Assembly: GCA_020632875.1 (NCBI GenBank)
Contig: JACKET010000020.1
Coordinates: forward strand, 71,064 to 135,063
Length of the DNA: 64,000 bases
Direction: 5' to 3'
Source of the DNA: Alphaproteobacteria bacterium
Lineage (GTDB): Bacteria; Myxococcota_A; UBA796; GCA-2862545
Part shown: positions 27,269-35,912 of the stretch, piece after piece
How the letters are laid out: every line of letters begins with the position of its first letter
How positions within the stretch are numbered: position 1 is the first letter of the stretch
Made by a program: the position numbers and the translations under genes
The notes under the pieces: generated by a model
What the model was told of the DNA's origin: nothing
Databases searched by the model: none
The model's input: the letters and a program-made list of their open reading frames with translations, nothing else

Positions 27269-27928
27269 TCAGGCCTTCACGGCCTGGCGAACGGCGATGT
27301 AGGCGCCGTTCGGGCCCGGCACGCCGCCCTTGACGAAGAGCAGGTTGCGCTCGGCATCCATGCGGACGATCTGCAGGTTCTGGATGGTCTTCTGCTCGTT
27401 GCCCATCTGGCCGGACATCTTCTTGCCGGAGAGGACCATGCCCGGGGTGAGGCGCGTACCGATCGAGCCGCCGTGGCGGAAGAACTCGTGGGTACCGTGC
27501 GACCGGATGAAGCCCTTCATGTTCCAGCGCTTCATGACGCCGGCGTAGCCCTTGCCCTTGGAGATGCCGGTGACATCGATGCGGGCGCCGGACTCGAAGA
27601 TGTCGGCGGCGGTGATGGTCTGGCCGACCTCGTAGGACGACGCGTCGGCCTTCGAGAGACGCAGCTCGCGGACGAAGCGCGGCGGCTTCTCGGCGTTGCC
27701 GGACTTGGCGAGGTGGCCGAGCTCGGCCTTGGTGAGGCGCGACGGCTTGGCGCTGTCGAATCCGAGCTGGACGGCGTTGTAGCCATCCTTGCCCTCGTCG
27801 GTCTTGACCTGGAGCACCGTGTTGGGCCCGACCTCGAGCACGGTGACGCCGTGGATGGTGCCATCCTCTTCGAAGATCTGGGTCATGCCCAGCTTGCGGG
27901 CGAGCAGGCCCTTCGACTCGTTTGCCAT
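27269..27928 (-). CDS. rplC: 50S ribosomal protein L3
   Basis: Full-length bacterial L3 (219 aa): LLARKLGMTQIFEEDG (8-23), VEVGPNTVLQVKT-type block, DVTGISKGKGYAGVMKRWNMKG (about 120-141) and the Gln/Gly-rich PGMVLSGKKMSGQMGNE loop (about 166-182) that enters the peptidyl-transferase centre. Normally rplC sits between rpsJ and rplD in the S10 operon; here the upstream gene is an envelope protein and the downstream gene a CoA ligase. ATG 27928 follows GGAGGA. Sequence looks fully functional. Confidence 0.95.
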   Translation of the reverse strand: MANESKGLLARKLGMTQIFEEDGTIHGVTVLEVGPNTVLQVKTDEGKDGYNAVQLGFDSAKPSRLTKAELGHLAKSGNAEKPPRFVRELRLSKADASSYEVGQTITAADIFESGARIDVTGISKGKGYAGVMKRWNMKGFIRSHGTHEFFRHGGSIGTRLTPGMVLSGKKMSGQMGNEQKTIQNLQIVRMDAERNLLFVKGGVPGPNGAYIAVRQAVKA

Positions 27929-28023
27929 GTCTTCCTCCGCATAGGACGACGTCAGCAGGACGCCGTCGTACGTGACCCCACCGGCTAACCGGTCGGGTGG
28001 GTGCTGTCGCGCCGGACGGCGGA

Positions 28024-28740
28024 CTAGAACGTGTACTTGAGGTACCCGGTCGCGTCGACGCCCATGTCGAGGCCCAGGTACATCGTGAACACCGCGTCGA
28101 GCCCGAAGCTGAAGTGGGAGAGCTTGGTGTAGTACTCGAGCGTGGGGCCCGCGATCACGACCGGCAGCGGCGTGTTGTGGATCGTGGGCTGCTGGCCGCC
28201 CCACGTATCGGTGACGACGACGTCGAGGTATTCCTGCGGCAGCATCAGCAGCGGGACGTACGCGACGCCGCCGCCGGCCTTGAGCCCCACACCGAGGCGG
28301 CGCGTGACGTAGGTGGAGTACTCGAACGCGACGCCGCCCGTGAAGGTGTGGATGTCGCCCTGGATGAGCTTGGACGGGGGCGCACCGACCTGCTGGAAGT
28401 ACTTGGCGCCGTTGTTCAGGCTCTGGTGGAAGAACAGCTCCCACGCGGCGGAGCTCTTCTCTTTGTCGATGAAGTCCTGGCCGAGCGAGAGCGCGATGCT
28501 GGTGCCGGGCTCGAGCAGGCCCGAGCCGCCGCGCTGGCCGAAGAAGACCAGGGAGCCGGCGTTGGCCTTGACGTAGAACCCGCGGACGACTTCGCGCACC
28601 TGACCGCCCTTGCGGGCCGAGCTCTTCGCGTCGCTCTTCGTCGGCTTGCCGCTGTCGATGTCGTCGACCTGGTCGTCGGCGTGCGCCGGCATGGACACGG
28701 CGGAGACAGCGAGGAGCGCAGCGAGGGCGATGGACTTCAT
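28024..28740 (-). CDS. Exported beta-barrel-like protein, candidate CglE (238 aa)
   Basis: Signal peptide residues 1-20 (ending MPAHA), a charged linker (DDQVDDIDSGKPTKSDAKSS), then alternating aromatic/Gly strands (GFYVKANAGSLVFFGQ, FTGGVAFEYSTYVTRRLGVGLKAGGGVAYVP) ending YLKYTF, a C-terminal aromatic typical of outer-membrane barrels. Size, order and neighbourhood suit CglE of Myxococcus gliding motility, but the identification rests on my recall of the family plus context. ATG 28740 starts the hydrophobic core directly; a GTG at 28749 is possible. Last envelope gene before rplC. Confidence 0.55.
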   Translation of the reverse strand: MKSIALAALLAVSAVSMPAHADDQVDDIDSGKPTKSDAKSSARKGGQVREVVRGFYVKANAGSLVFFGQRGGSGLLEPGTSIALSLGQDFIDKEKSSAAWELFFHQSLNNGAKYFQQVGAPPSKLIQGDIHTFTGGVAFEYSTYVTRRLGVGLKAGGGVAYVPLLMLPQEYLDVVVTDTWGGQQPTIHNTPLPVVIAGPTLEYYTKLSHFSFGLDAVFTMYLGLDMGVDATGYLKYTF

Positions 28741-28827
28741 CGAACACACCTGTGGCGAGGTTCAGCGCCCCCTAGTACCGCGTTCGTCGCGTCCCTGACA
28801 CCCGCTTTACAAGCCTTTGGCCTTCGC

Positions 28828-29538
28828 CTACGGGGCGAACACCATCGGGTAGCCGACGTCGGTGTTTCGTCCGGACGAATCGGACGGGAACCGGATGCGC
28901 TGGATCTCGCCCACCACGCACTGCTCGACGGTGAAGTTGTTGAGCGTGGAGGAATCGGTCCAGGCGGACGTGACGCTGCCCTGGCCGTCGATCAGGAAGC
29001 GCACCTGCACCCGGCCGGAGTCGAGCGAGGGGTCGGTGGCCCGGCCCTGATCGAAGCACTGGCGGATCTGGGGAGAACGGCGGCGAACGGCGTCGCGCAC
29101 CTGATGGGAGTCGAGGGCGCCGGAGACGCTCGGCCGCTCGACGTTCGTGGGGTCTTGCGGATCGAAGCCGGTGTCGAGCGGGATGCCGACGGGGATGGGC
29201 TCGATGGCGTGTCGCGGCACGGGAGGCGCGGCCCCGGCGCCGGTTCCGATGCCCCGCCGCGCGGCCCAGTCGGTGACGACGCGGGTGGGCGCGCCTTCGG
29301 CCGCGGGGAACGACAGGGTGCCGAACAACCGCGTGAGGCAGGCCTGCCCGGCCCCCACCGCGCGGACCACGGCGACCGACCCCGTGGCGTCGATGTCGAA
29401 GGTGATCGAGGCGGCATCCGTGCCGTTGCACGCGAGCACACGGTCGGCGAGCGCCGCGATCGGCGGCTCGAGGTCTTCGGCCGTGCGGGGCCCCTCGACG
29501 ACGCGGGTGCCCGCGAATGCTGAGAGGACGAGGATCAC
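28828..29538 (-). CDS. AgmX/PglI C-terminal-domain protein (236 aa)
   Basis: The C-terminal 95 residues (from about 140) match the TonB-like AgmX/PglI domain: PQIRQCFDQG, VQVRFLIDGQGSV, NNFTVEQCVVGEIQRIRFP and GYPMVFAP, with the paired cysteines. The N-terminal 80 residues contain a second degenerate copy (ALADRVLACNG, ITFDIDATGSV, QACLTRLFGTLSFP). The first residues are hydrophobic (VILVLSAFAG), so export is likely. A GTG start at 29538 overlaps the upstream stop (GTGA), coupling it to the preceding paralogue. Probably a periplasmic piece of the Glt-type complex. Confidence 0.7.
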   Translation of the reverse strand: MILVLSAFAGTRVVEGPRTAEDLEPPIAALADRVLACNGTDAASITFDIDATGSVAVVRAVGAGQACLTRLFGTLSFPAAEGAPTRVVTDWAARRGIGTGAGAAPPVPRHAIEPIPVGIPLDTGFDPQDPTNVERPSVSGALDSHQVRDAVRRRSPQIRQCFDQGRATDPSLDSGRVQVRFLIDGQGSVTSAWTDSSTLNNFTVEQCVVGEIQRIRFPSDSSGRNTDVGYPMVFAP

Positions 29539-30197
29539 GGGAACCGGAAGGGCTTGGCGATGAGCACGGGCTTCTCGTCGGACGGCTTGTCGAACCGGAT
29601 GCTGCGGAACTTGGTCGCGACGCACTCGGCGACGCGGTCGCTCGGCATGGCGAGGTTCTGGATCTGCGCATCCTGCACGGAGCCCATCGCGTCGACGGTG
29701 ACCCAGAGGTCGAACGTGCCGGCGAGATCCTGGTCGCGGGGCTTCTCTTTGTCGTAGCAGTACCGGAAGTGGTTCTCGAAGCGGCTGATCACGGTCTCGA
29801 CGTGCTCGGACGTGAGCCCCCCGCGGACCTCGAACACCCCGGGACGCGGCGTCTCGTCGGGCACGTCGGTGGTGAGCGTGGAGAGCGAGACGGTCCACCG
29901 GAACACGCTCTTGCCCTCGGACTCGTCGCGCTTCGGCGTGCGCATCCGCATGCTCTCGCTGACGAGGCACTGCGTGACGGCGGGATCGGGGTTGTCGTTC
30001 GTGCGGAACTGCGCGTTGGACACGAGGCCGTCGGGCTCGACGGTGACCACGAGCAGGACCTCGGAGTCCTTGCCCGCGAAGCACTTCGACAACGCGGGCT
30101 TGAACGCGGCCGCCGCCACCCAGAGATCCCGCGGGGGTCGCGCCCCCTCCACCGTCTCGACCGGATTCGCGAGGGCCGCCGCCATCCACCACAACAT
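29535..30197 (-). CDS. Protein with two tandem AgmX/TonB-like domains (220 aa)
   Basis: A short signal-like start (MLWWMAAALANP) precedes two repeats of the same fold: residues about 30-105 (FKPALSKCFAGKDSEV, VVTVEPDGLVSNAQF, VTQCLVSESMRMR) and 130-220 (FENHFRYCYDKEKP, LWVTVDAMGSVQDAQI, VAECVATKFRSIRFDKP). Each repeat keeps the two-cysteine pattern of AgmX/PglI C-terminal domains. ATG 30197 has AGGAGTGGAAG upstream. It is coupled to the next gene by a GTGA overlap. Such soluble double-domain proteins could cap or link the transducer proteins encoded upstream. Confidence 0.7.
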   Translation of the reverse strand: MLWWMAAALANPVETVEGARPPRDLWVAAAAFKPALSKCFAGKDSEVLLVVTVEPDGLVSNAQFRTNDNPDPAVTQCLVSESMRMRTPKRDESEGKSVFRWTVSLSTLTTDVPDETPRPGVFEVRGGLTSEHVETVISRFENHFRYCYDKEKPRDQDLAGTFDLWVTVDAMGSVQDAQIQNLAMPSDRVAECVATKFRSIRFDKPSDEKPVLIAKPFRFP

Positions 30198-30249
30198 CGC
30201 TTCCACTCCTACCTCGGCACAACCGACGACAGGGGAGGGGCATTCCCCG

Positions 30250-30282
30250 AAAACGAGAAAGGCCCGCACCGGAGTGCGAGCC
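30250..30282 (-). terminator. Rho-independent terminator after the FHA transducer gene
   Basis: Read on the minus strand, GGCTCGCAC and GTGCGGGCC form a 9-bp stem (one G-U pair) with a TCCG loop at 30282-30261, followed by TTTCTCGTTTT. This is the clearest intrinsic terminator in the window and ends the transcript carrying the FHA transducer. Confidence 0.85.
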
Positions 30283-30328
30283 TAGCACGGGGACCCTCGG
30301 TGGAGGGCGCCCCGAGATTCCCTTCGGA

Positions 30329-32326
30329 TCAGCCCGGGCTGAAGATGAAGGGGTAGGAGACGATGACGATGCCGCCGCCCTTGGGCTCGGGGAACTGCAT
30401 CCGCATGAACCGACCGACGATGCACTGCTCGACGGCGCTGTTGTTCATGGTCGAGGTCTTCTTGCTGGCGCTGGAGACCGTGCCATCCTTCGCGATGACG
30501 AACTTGATGACGATCTTGCCGCCCAGGTTCGGCTGCTTGGTGAGCTCGCGCTGGTAGCAGTACCGGATCTGGTTCATGTGGCGCTTGATGACGGCGTCGA
30601 TGAGCGAGCGGTCGAGCGCACCGAGGATGATGGGGTCGCCACCGACGGTGCCGATGCCGCCTTCGCCCTTGGCGCCGAAGTTGCCGGAGCCCGAGCCGTA
30701 CCCGGACTTGCCGGAGCCGATGCCCTTGGTGCCGAGGCCGCCGAGGCCTTCCGCCGTGCCGCCGCCGCCGAGGCCGGAGCCGCGGGAGCCGAGGCCGCCG
30801 GACCCGATCTGGGTGCCCTTGGCGCCGATGAGGCCGCCGACGCCGCCGGTGAGCGAGCTGTCGAGCGCGGAGGAGCCGAACACGCCATCCATGCCGCCGT
30901 CGTCGGCGAGCGCCCCGAGGAGGCCCGCGTTCTCGGCGATCTGGCGATCCTGCTGCGCCTTCTGGATGTCGACCTTGTTGCCCTTGGCCTTCTCCATCTT
31001 GGCGTCTTTCTTGCCGACCTTGCCCTCTTCGCGCTTCGCCTTGGCGCCTTCACCGGCATCCGGGTTGGCGTCGGGCTTCTTGCTCTTCTTGTCTTCTTCG
31101 GGCTCGGGCTTGTCGATGTTCATCTCGACGAACCGATCCGGGATCTCGTTGATCCCCATGCTCGGACGCGGCGGGATGAAGTACATGACCAGGCCGAACA
31201 TCAGGCCGAGGAAGCCGATGAACGAGAAGATCGCGATGAACGGGTAGTCGGGATCCTCGGAGGACCGGTTCAGGATGCGGCTGCCCGCCTTCACCTTGTG
31301 GGCGAAGTAGGTGACGCCGTTCACGTCGACCATCAGGCGGACGTCGTCGGTGACCGGGATCTCGTACTCGGTGCCCTGCTTCTTCGCGCGGCCGGCTTCG
31401 ACGAGCTGGGCGAAGGAGTAGCGCTTGTCTTCGATGTCGACGAAGCCATCCCAGGTCTCGGGGACGTGGGCGACGTACTTCTCTTCGTCGAACGTGAAGA
31501 GGTCGTGGTCGCGCCCGCCGGGCAGGTCTTCTTCGGGCGAGTAGAACTCGTTGCGCCAGGTGCTGTGCACCTCGGACCACATCGGCGGCGTGTACGGCAG
31601 CACCATGTTCAGCGGCGCGGGGATCCACCCCATGTCGACGCCGAGGAAGTGCCAGCGCCAGCCGATGCTGGAGCCGATCGTGACCTTCTGGCCGAGGTGG
31701 CTGAAGTGCCGGCTGTCGAGGAGCGTGTCGCCCCACAGCTGGTTGACCTCGAGGACCTTCGGGCGGTTCACGTTCACGCCGATGTTGTGCGTGGCCGTGC
31801 CGGCACGCATCACGAAGGACATGCCGTCTTCGATGATGACGTCGTCTTCGAAGGGGATGTCGCCCTCTTCGGTCATCTCGACGGGCAGGTCGCCGTCGGC
31901 GGTCTCGACCGTGACCCGCTGCTGCTGACGCGGCTGCTGGATCGGCGTGGGCGCGGGCCCGCCGGCATCCGTGGGGTCGTCGGCCGGGAAGTCGGTGGGG
32001 ACTTCGGAGGCGGGCATGCCGGCACCCGCGAGGTAGACGCGGAAGCGGAGCATGCCGATGAAGAACTCGTCACCGCGGCCGAGGTTCGCGTTCGGGACGC
32101 GCTGGCCGTTGTGGATGGTGCCCTGCTCGCTGCCGAGGTCGAGCAGCATGATGCTGCCGTCGTTCTCGACGTTGATGACGCAGTGCAGGTCGGAGATGCT
32201 GCCATCGTCGACGCGCAGCAGGGCTGCCTCGCCGCGACCGATGGTCACGCTCTCTTCGGTGAACCGCTGCTGACCGAGCAGGTCGGCGCCGCGGTAGACC
32301 TCGAAGACCAGGTTTGAAGAACTCAT
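30329..32326 (-). CDS. FHA-domain transducer with AgmX/PglI C-terminal domain, GltG-like (665 aa)
   Basis: Residues 5-98 are an FHA domain (GRGE 30-33, SDLH 45-48, GSEQGTIHNG 65-74), which binds phosphothreonine. A central module (about 200-330; GWRWHFLGVDMGWIPAP) is shared with the gene at 32842. One membrane helix follows (about 373-400, FIAIFSFIGFLGLMFGLVMYF), then a Lys/Glu-rich and Gly-rich periplasmic linker and a C-terminal AgmX/PglI domain (about 570-665; HMNQIRYCYQREL, VEQCIVGRFMRMQF). This is the layout of GltG/PglI: cytoplasmic sensor, transmembrane rod, periplasmic TonB-like tip. It is expected to carry inner-membrane motor force to outer-membrane Glt proteins. Confidence 0.8.
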   Translation of the reverse strand: MSSSNLVFEVYRGADLLGQQRFTEESVTIGRGEAALLRVDDGSISDLHCVINVENDGSIMLLDLGSEQGTIHNGQRVPNANLGRGDEFFIGMLRFRVYLAGAGMPASEVPTDFPADDPTDAGGPAPTPIQQPRQQQRVTVETADGDLPVEMTEEGDIPFEDDVIIEDGMSFVMRAGTATHNIGVNVNRPKVLEVNQLWGDTLLDSRHFSHLGQKVTIGSSIGWRWHFLGVDMGWIPAPLNMVLPYTPPMWSEVHSTWRNEFYSPEEDLPGGRDHDLFTFDEEKYVAHVPETWDGFVDIEDKRYSFAQLVEAGRAKKQGTEYEIPVTDDVRLMVDVNGVTYFAHKVKAGSRILNRSSEDPDYPFIAIFSFIGFLGLMFGLVMYFIPPRPSMGINEIPDRFVEMNIDKPEPEEDKKSKKPDANPDAGEGAKAKREEGKVGKKDAKMEKAKGNKVDIQKAQQDRQIAENAGLLGALADDGGMDGVFGSSALDSSLTGGVGGLIGAKGTQIGSGGLGSRGSGLGGGGTAEGLGGLGTKGIGSGKSGYGSGSGNFGAKGEGGIGTVGGDPIILGALDRSLIDAVIKRHMNQIRYCYQRELTKQPNLGGKIVIKFVIAKDGTVSSASKKTSTMNNSAVEQCIVGRFMRMQFPEPKGGGIVIVSYPFIFSPG

Positions 32327-32403
32327 GGTGGGTATCCTCGTGCCCGTTCGCATCGCGTCGCGGGCACCGGCGACTGCCGGAGGGAGTGGGGCTCGGACGG
32401 GCC

Positions 32404-32682
32404 TTACTTGACTTCGTCCACGGACTGCTTCATCTCGGTGTCGAAGCTCTCACGGAGCTTGATCAACGGGTTGAAGTCCGCCTTGCGCCGGTCGAGGAGG
32501 AGCTGACCCTGCGGCTTCACCAGCTCACCGGTCACGTCCACGCCTTCGAAGTCGATCTCGGTGCGCTCCTTGTACTTGATCTCCCGGTTCGAATCGCCGA
32601 GGTCTTCATCCTGGGCGAAAGCAGGGGTCGCAAGCGCGGGAAGCGCGGCGAGTGCAACGAAGATTCGCAGGGTGCGGTGCAT
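32404..32682 (-). CDS. cglF: Small exported protein, CglF-like (92 aa)
   Basis: Signal peptide residues 1-23 (ending TPAFA), then a 69-residue mature protein with the block REIKYKERTEIDFEGVDV and ELVKPQGQLLLDRRKADFNP. I recognise this as resembling CglF, a small envelope protein needed for adventurous gliding in Myxococcus. It lies between two AgmX-domain transducer genes, as expected for a Glt component. A good promoter lies 50 bp upstream. The name is from family recall, not a search. Confidence 0.62.
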   Translation of the reverse strand: MHRTLRIFVALAALPALATPAFAQDEDLGDSNREIKYKERTEIDFEGVDVTGELVKPQGQLLLDRRKADFNPLIKLRESFDTEMKQSVDEVK

Positions 32683-32731
32683 CGGTTTCCTCCGCAGCGG
32701 CTGGGATTCCAGCCGGATTCCTCATGGGGCT

Positions 32732-32760
32732 ATAGTGCTTCGGCGGGCTCGTCGGGACAA
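32732..32760 (-). promoter_or_regulatory. Sigma-70-like promoter of the cglF-FHA unit
   Basis: On the minus strand TTGTCC (32760-32755) and CACTAT (32737-32732) are separated by 17 bp, and the -10 ends 50 bp upstream of the cglF start. With the terminator at 30250-30282 this defines a two-gene transcript, cglF plus the FHA transducer. Confidence 0.55.
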
Positions 32761-32829
32761 CCGCGAGGCGGTCATCATCCCGTCAATCCATTCGGACACG
32801 GTCTGTCGGGGGCCGGTTCCCCGGGTTTC

Positions 32830-32845
32830 GTCAACTCCCTGTCAG
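32830..32845 (-). promoter_or_regulatory. CTGAC-N6-TTGAC direct-repeat motif, site 2
   Basis: Minus strand CTGACAGGGAGTTGAC, overlapping the stop codon of the preceding gene and 148 bp upstream of cglF. Similar motifs lie upstream of the genes starting at 34131 and 42725. It may be a binding site for a shared regulator. Confidence 0.4.
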
Positions 32846-34131
32846 CCCGGCGAGAAGAGGAACGGGTAGGACACGATCGCGATGCCGCCACCGCGGGGTT
32901 CCGCGAATTGCAGGCGTCGGATGCGGTCGGTCACGCACTGGTCGACTTCGGCGTTGCCGAGCGTCGAGGACTTCACGGACGCGGACGAGACCGCGCCGTT
33001 CTTCGCAATCGTGAACTTGACGACCAGCTTCCCCCCGAGTCCCGGATTGCGCTGGAGCTGGCGCTGGTAGCAGTACCGGATCTGGTTGAGGTGCCGCTTG
33101 ATGACCTCATCGATGAGGCGCGGCTCGAGCCCGCCGATGATCATCGGCTCCTGGCCGATGGCGATGGGCTGTCCGCCCGGCTTTCCGGTGAGCGGGCCGC
33201 CGGGGCCGTAGCCGTACTGGCGATCGCCGATGCCGTCGCCGCCGGGGTAGTCGAAGCCCTCGGCGTCACCGCCACCGCCGCCGAGGCTGTCGCCGCGGCC
33301 GTTCAGGCCGCCCATCGCCGGGCCGTGACCGCTCGCCACCGCGAGACCGTCCGTGAGCGCGGCCAGATCGGAGAAATCGCCGCTGGACCAGCCGCCGTTC
33401 AGCGCGCTCATGATGCCGGCCTCGGCCACGACGGCGTTGTCGCGCTCGGCTTTCGTGCCGGACCGCACGGGCTCCGACGAACGCGGGGACTTCGGGCCCG
33501 ACGGACCGCCGCCCTCCGCGACCTTCTGCACGGGCTTCGGCTTCTCGGCGGGGGGCGCGGCGATCACCATCTGGGTGATGCGGTCGGGGACCTCGACGAG
33601 CGAGACGCTCGCCGGAGCCGGCGCGAAGTACACACCGAGCCCGAAAAGCAGGCCGGTGGCCGCCATCATCGCGAAGCTCGCCAGGAAGGGCGGCTCCGGC
33701 GCGGGGGCGGTGCGGGCCGGTGCGGTGGGCGCCTCGACCAGCGTGGCCCGGAACGCCACGTCGCCCTTGCGCAGGGTCACGGTGCCGCTGACCGGCACCT
33801 CTCCCCTGACCGGGGCTCCGTCCTGCTCGACGGTCCAGCCGGTGGGGGCGCCGACCGTCCAGCCCTGCGCACCCTGGAGGAACAGCGTCTGCACCCCGTC
33901 GTCGTCGGGCACCTGGAAGTGCGCGGTCTCGACGGGCTCGCACTCCGACCAGATGGGCGGCAGCCAGGGGAGCACGTGCCGCAGCGCCGACGGGACGGTG
34001 CCCATGTCCACGCCGAGGAACCGCCAGCGCCACGCGACGTTGGAGCCGGCGTCCACCTCGCCCGAGCGGAAGTGGCGGGTGTCGAGGTGCGTGTCACAGA
34101 AGGACTGCTGGACTTCGAGGGCGGTGCGCAT
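32842..34131 (-). CDS. AgmX/PglI-domain transducer without FHA domain, GltG/GltJ-like (429 aa)
   Basis: Residues 1-150 align by eye with the central module of the FHA transducer (DTRHFRSGEVDAGSNVAWRW, FLGVDMGTVPSALRHVLPW). One membrane helix is at about 168-192, a Pro/Lys then Gly-rich linker spans about 200-330, and an AgmX/PglI domain ends the protein (about 335-429; HLNQIRYCYQRQL, VDQCVTDRIRRLQF, IVSYPFLFSPG). It looks like a duplicate of the FHA protein that lost, or never had, the phosphopeptide-binding head. It probably forms part of the trans-envelope force-transmission rod. ATG 34131. Confidence 0.78.
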   Translation of the reverse strand: MRTALEVQQSFCDTHLDTRHFRSGEVDAGSNVAWRWRFLGVDMGTVPSALRHVLPWLPPIWSECEPVETAHFQVPDDDGVQTLFLQGAQGWTVGAPTGWTVEQDGAPVRGEVPVSGTVTLRKGDVAFRATLVEAPTAPARTAPAPEPPFLASFAMMAATGLLFGLGVYFAPAPASVSLVEVPDRITQMVIAAPPAEKPKPVQKVAEGGGPSGPKSPRSSEPVRSGTKAERDNAVVAEAGIMSALNGGWSSGDFSDLAALTDGLAVASGHGPAMGGLNGRGDSLGGGGGDAEGFDYPGGDGIGDRQYGYGPGGPLTGKPGGQPIAIGQEPMIIGGLEPRLIDEVIKRHLNQIRYCYQRQLQRNPGLGGKLVVKFTIAKNGAVSSASVKSSTLGNAEVDQCVTDRIRRLQFAEPRGGGIAIVSYPFLFSPG

Positions 34132-34250
34132 GGTGTCTCCAGGCGGACCGTGGCGCGCGGGCGCACCACGGGTGTGCGGGCGAACCGTCCGATGTGGACG
34201 GGCTCCCCGCGGGTTCTGGAGGGTATGACCGCGCGGTTCGGGGGCGGTTC

Positions 34251-34266
34251 GTCAACCGGTCGTCAG
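34251..34266 (-). promoter_or_regulatory. CTGAC-N6-TTGAC direct-repeat motif, site 3
   Basis: Minus strand CTGACGACCGGTTGAC, 120 bp upstream of the transducer start at 34131. The word TGTGGACGGGC occurs nearby (34193-34203, plus strand), as it also does beside site 1 (42820-42830). Confidence 0.4.
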
Positions 34267-34287
34267 GGGAACGCCAACGGGTTGTGA

Positions 34288-34362
<75 letters not shown>

Positions 34363-34374
34363 CCAGAAGCACGA

Positions 34375-34402
34375 AGGCCCCCGCGGTTTCCCGCGGAGGC
34401 CT
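34375..34402 (-). terminator. Strong hairpin terminator after gltE
   Basis: Minus strand AGGCCTCCGCGG and CCGCGGGGGCCT form a 12-bp stem (one G-U pair) closed by a GAAA tetraloop, 24 bp after the gltE stop. There is only a weak T-rich tail, but the stem is very stable. Confidence 0.75.
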
Positions 34403-34425
34403 CGAGATCGGAACGGGACGGGACC

Positions 34426-35907
34426 CTATTCGGGTGCCGGCTCCTCGCCGCCTTCGGTGCCCTCGGGCGCACCCTCGGGGGTCTCGCCGCCCTCGGGCGC
34501 CGCGCCGCCGGCACACGCTGCGATCGCGTCGTCGACGACGGGCGTGTAGCCCTCGAGCATCGTCTGGATGTCGGCCGCGAGGTCGACTTCCTGAGAATCG
34601 ACGACCATCTGCGCCTGCTCGAGCACCATGCCGACCTCCTCGGAGACCATGGGATCGATGCACGCCTGGTTCATCGTCAGCTTCTCGCGGATGCCGTTGA
34701 TCTGGGCCGCCATGTTCTTGAGCAGCTCTTCGTTCCGCTTGCGACGCTCTTCCTCGGCCTTCTTCTTCTCGGCCTCGATCCGCTTGCGCTCGTCTTCCTC
34801 GGCCTTGGCCTTCTTCACGCGCTCCATCCGCGCGTACACCTCGTGGGTGGGCGCGACGGGGTGCTTGTCGGCGTAGCTCTGGAGCACGGCGAGGGCGGTC
34901 TTGTAGTCCTTGACGTAGACCTCCTGCAGCGTGGCGGCGTTGAAGTAGGCGGCCTCGTTGTCGGGCTCGGACGCGATGATCTGGTCGTACAGCGTCTGGG
35001 CGCGCTTGTACTCGCCGAGGCCGCGCGAAGCGACGGCCATGCCCATCTTGGCGTCGTTGTTGCCGGGCTGGGTGGCGAGCGCATTGCTGAAGCAGTCGGC
35101 GGCGAGCGTGTAGTCACCGGAGTTCAGCGCGACCCACCCGAGGTTCATGTTGGCCTCGAAGTGGCGGGCATCGAGCTCGCGGGCCTTCTTGAACTTCTCG
35201 ATCGCCTCGGGCTCCTTGCTCTGGATGAGCAGCGACACGCCCATGTTGTTGTACGTGCCGGGGTCGTTGGCGTTGTGCTTCAGCGCCTCTTCGGCCGTGA
35301 GCTGCGACATGCCGAGCTGGCCCTGGTCGTAGTACATCGCCGAGAGGTTCCGGAACACGGTGGCGTTCTTCGGGTCGTGGCGGAGGATCTCCTGCGCCTC
35401 GGCCTGGGCCTCGCCGAACTGCTTCGCCTTCACGAGCGCGGTGACGAGCTCGTTCCGCACCGACTGGTTCGTCGGATTGGCGGTGAGGTAGTTCTTGTAG
35501 AGGGCCACGGCGCTCGTCGCGTCGCCGGCCTCGGTGTAGGCCCGCGCCAGCGAGAACATGGCCGCCTCGTAGGCGGGATCCATGTCGTACGCGGCCTTGT
35601 AGTGGCGCACGGCATCCTGGGTGAGACCCGCGCGCTCGGCCGCGTAGCCGGCGTTGAAGTGCGCGGTCTTGCCGCCGCCGAGCTCGGCCGACTTGTTGAA
35701 GTACTGGTAGGCCGTCGCGTAGTCGACGGCGCCATTCTTGTCGACGGCCTTCATGACCTGCAGTCCGGCGTCGAAGTTCGGCTTCGGGCGCTGGCTGTCT
35801 TCTTCCGAGATCTTGATCTTGGCGCCACCGCCGCCGCCGCCGCCCTTGGGGCAGCCACCGAGGAGGAAGGCCGACATCGCGATGATGAGAACGGTACGCA
35901 TCGTCAT
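34426..35907 (-). CDS. gltE: TPR lipoprotein, GltE (AglT)-like (493 aa)
   Basis: Lipobox LLGGC about residue 19, then a Gly-rich linker. Residues about 45-385 are eight or more TPR units (for example YFNKSAELGGGKTAHFNAGYAAERAG, HYKAAYDMDPAYEAAMFSLARAY, LTAEEALKHNANDPGTYNNMG). A charged coiled coil (KKAKAEEDERKRIEAEKKK) follows near 395-430 and the tail is acidic and Pro/Glu-rich. GltE is the TPR lipoprotein of the Glt periplasmic complex; NfsE is its sporulation paralogue. It starts 5 bp after gltD. ATG 35907 has GAGGGGG upstream; ATG 35901 is an alternative. Confidence 0.72.
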   Translation of the reverse strand: MTMRTVLIIAMSAFLLGGCPKGGGGGGGAKIKISEEDSQRPKPNFDAGLQVMKAVDKNGAVDYATAYQYFNKSAELGGGKTAHFNAGYAAERAGLTQDAVRHYKAAYDMDPAYEAAMFSLARAYTEAGDATSAVALYKNYLTANPTNQSVRNELVTALVKAKQFGEAQAEAQEILRHDPKNATVFRNLSAMYYDQGQLGMSQLTAEEALKHNANDPGTYNNMGVSLLIQSKEPEAIEKFKKARELDARHFEANMNLGWVALNSGDYTLAADCFSNALATQPGNNDAKMGMAVASRGLGEYKRAQTLYDQIIASEPDNEAAYFNAATLQEVYVKDYKTALAVLQSYADKHPVAPTHEVYARMERVKKAKAEEDERKRIEAEKKKAEEERRKRNEELLKNMAAQINGIREKLTMNQACIDPMVSEEVGMVLEQAQMVVDSQEVDLAADIQTMLEGYTPVVDDAIAACAGGAAPEGGETPEGAPEGTEGGEEPAPE

Positions 35908-35912
35908 CCCCC

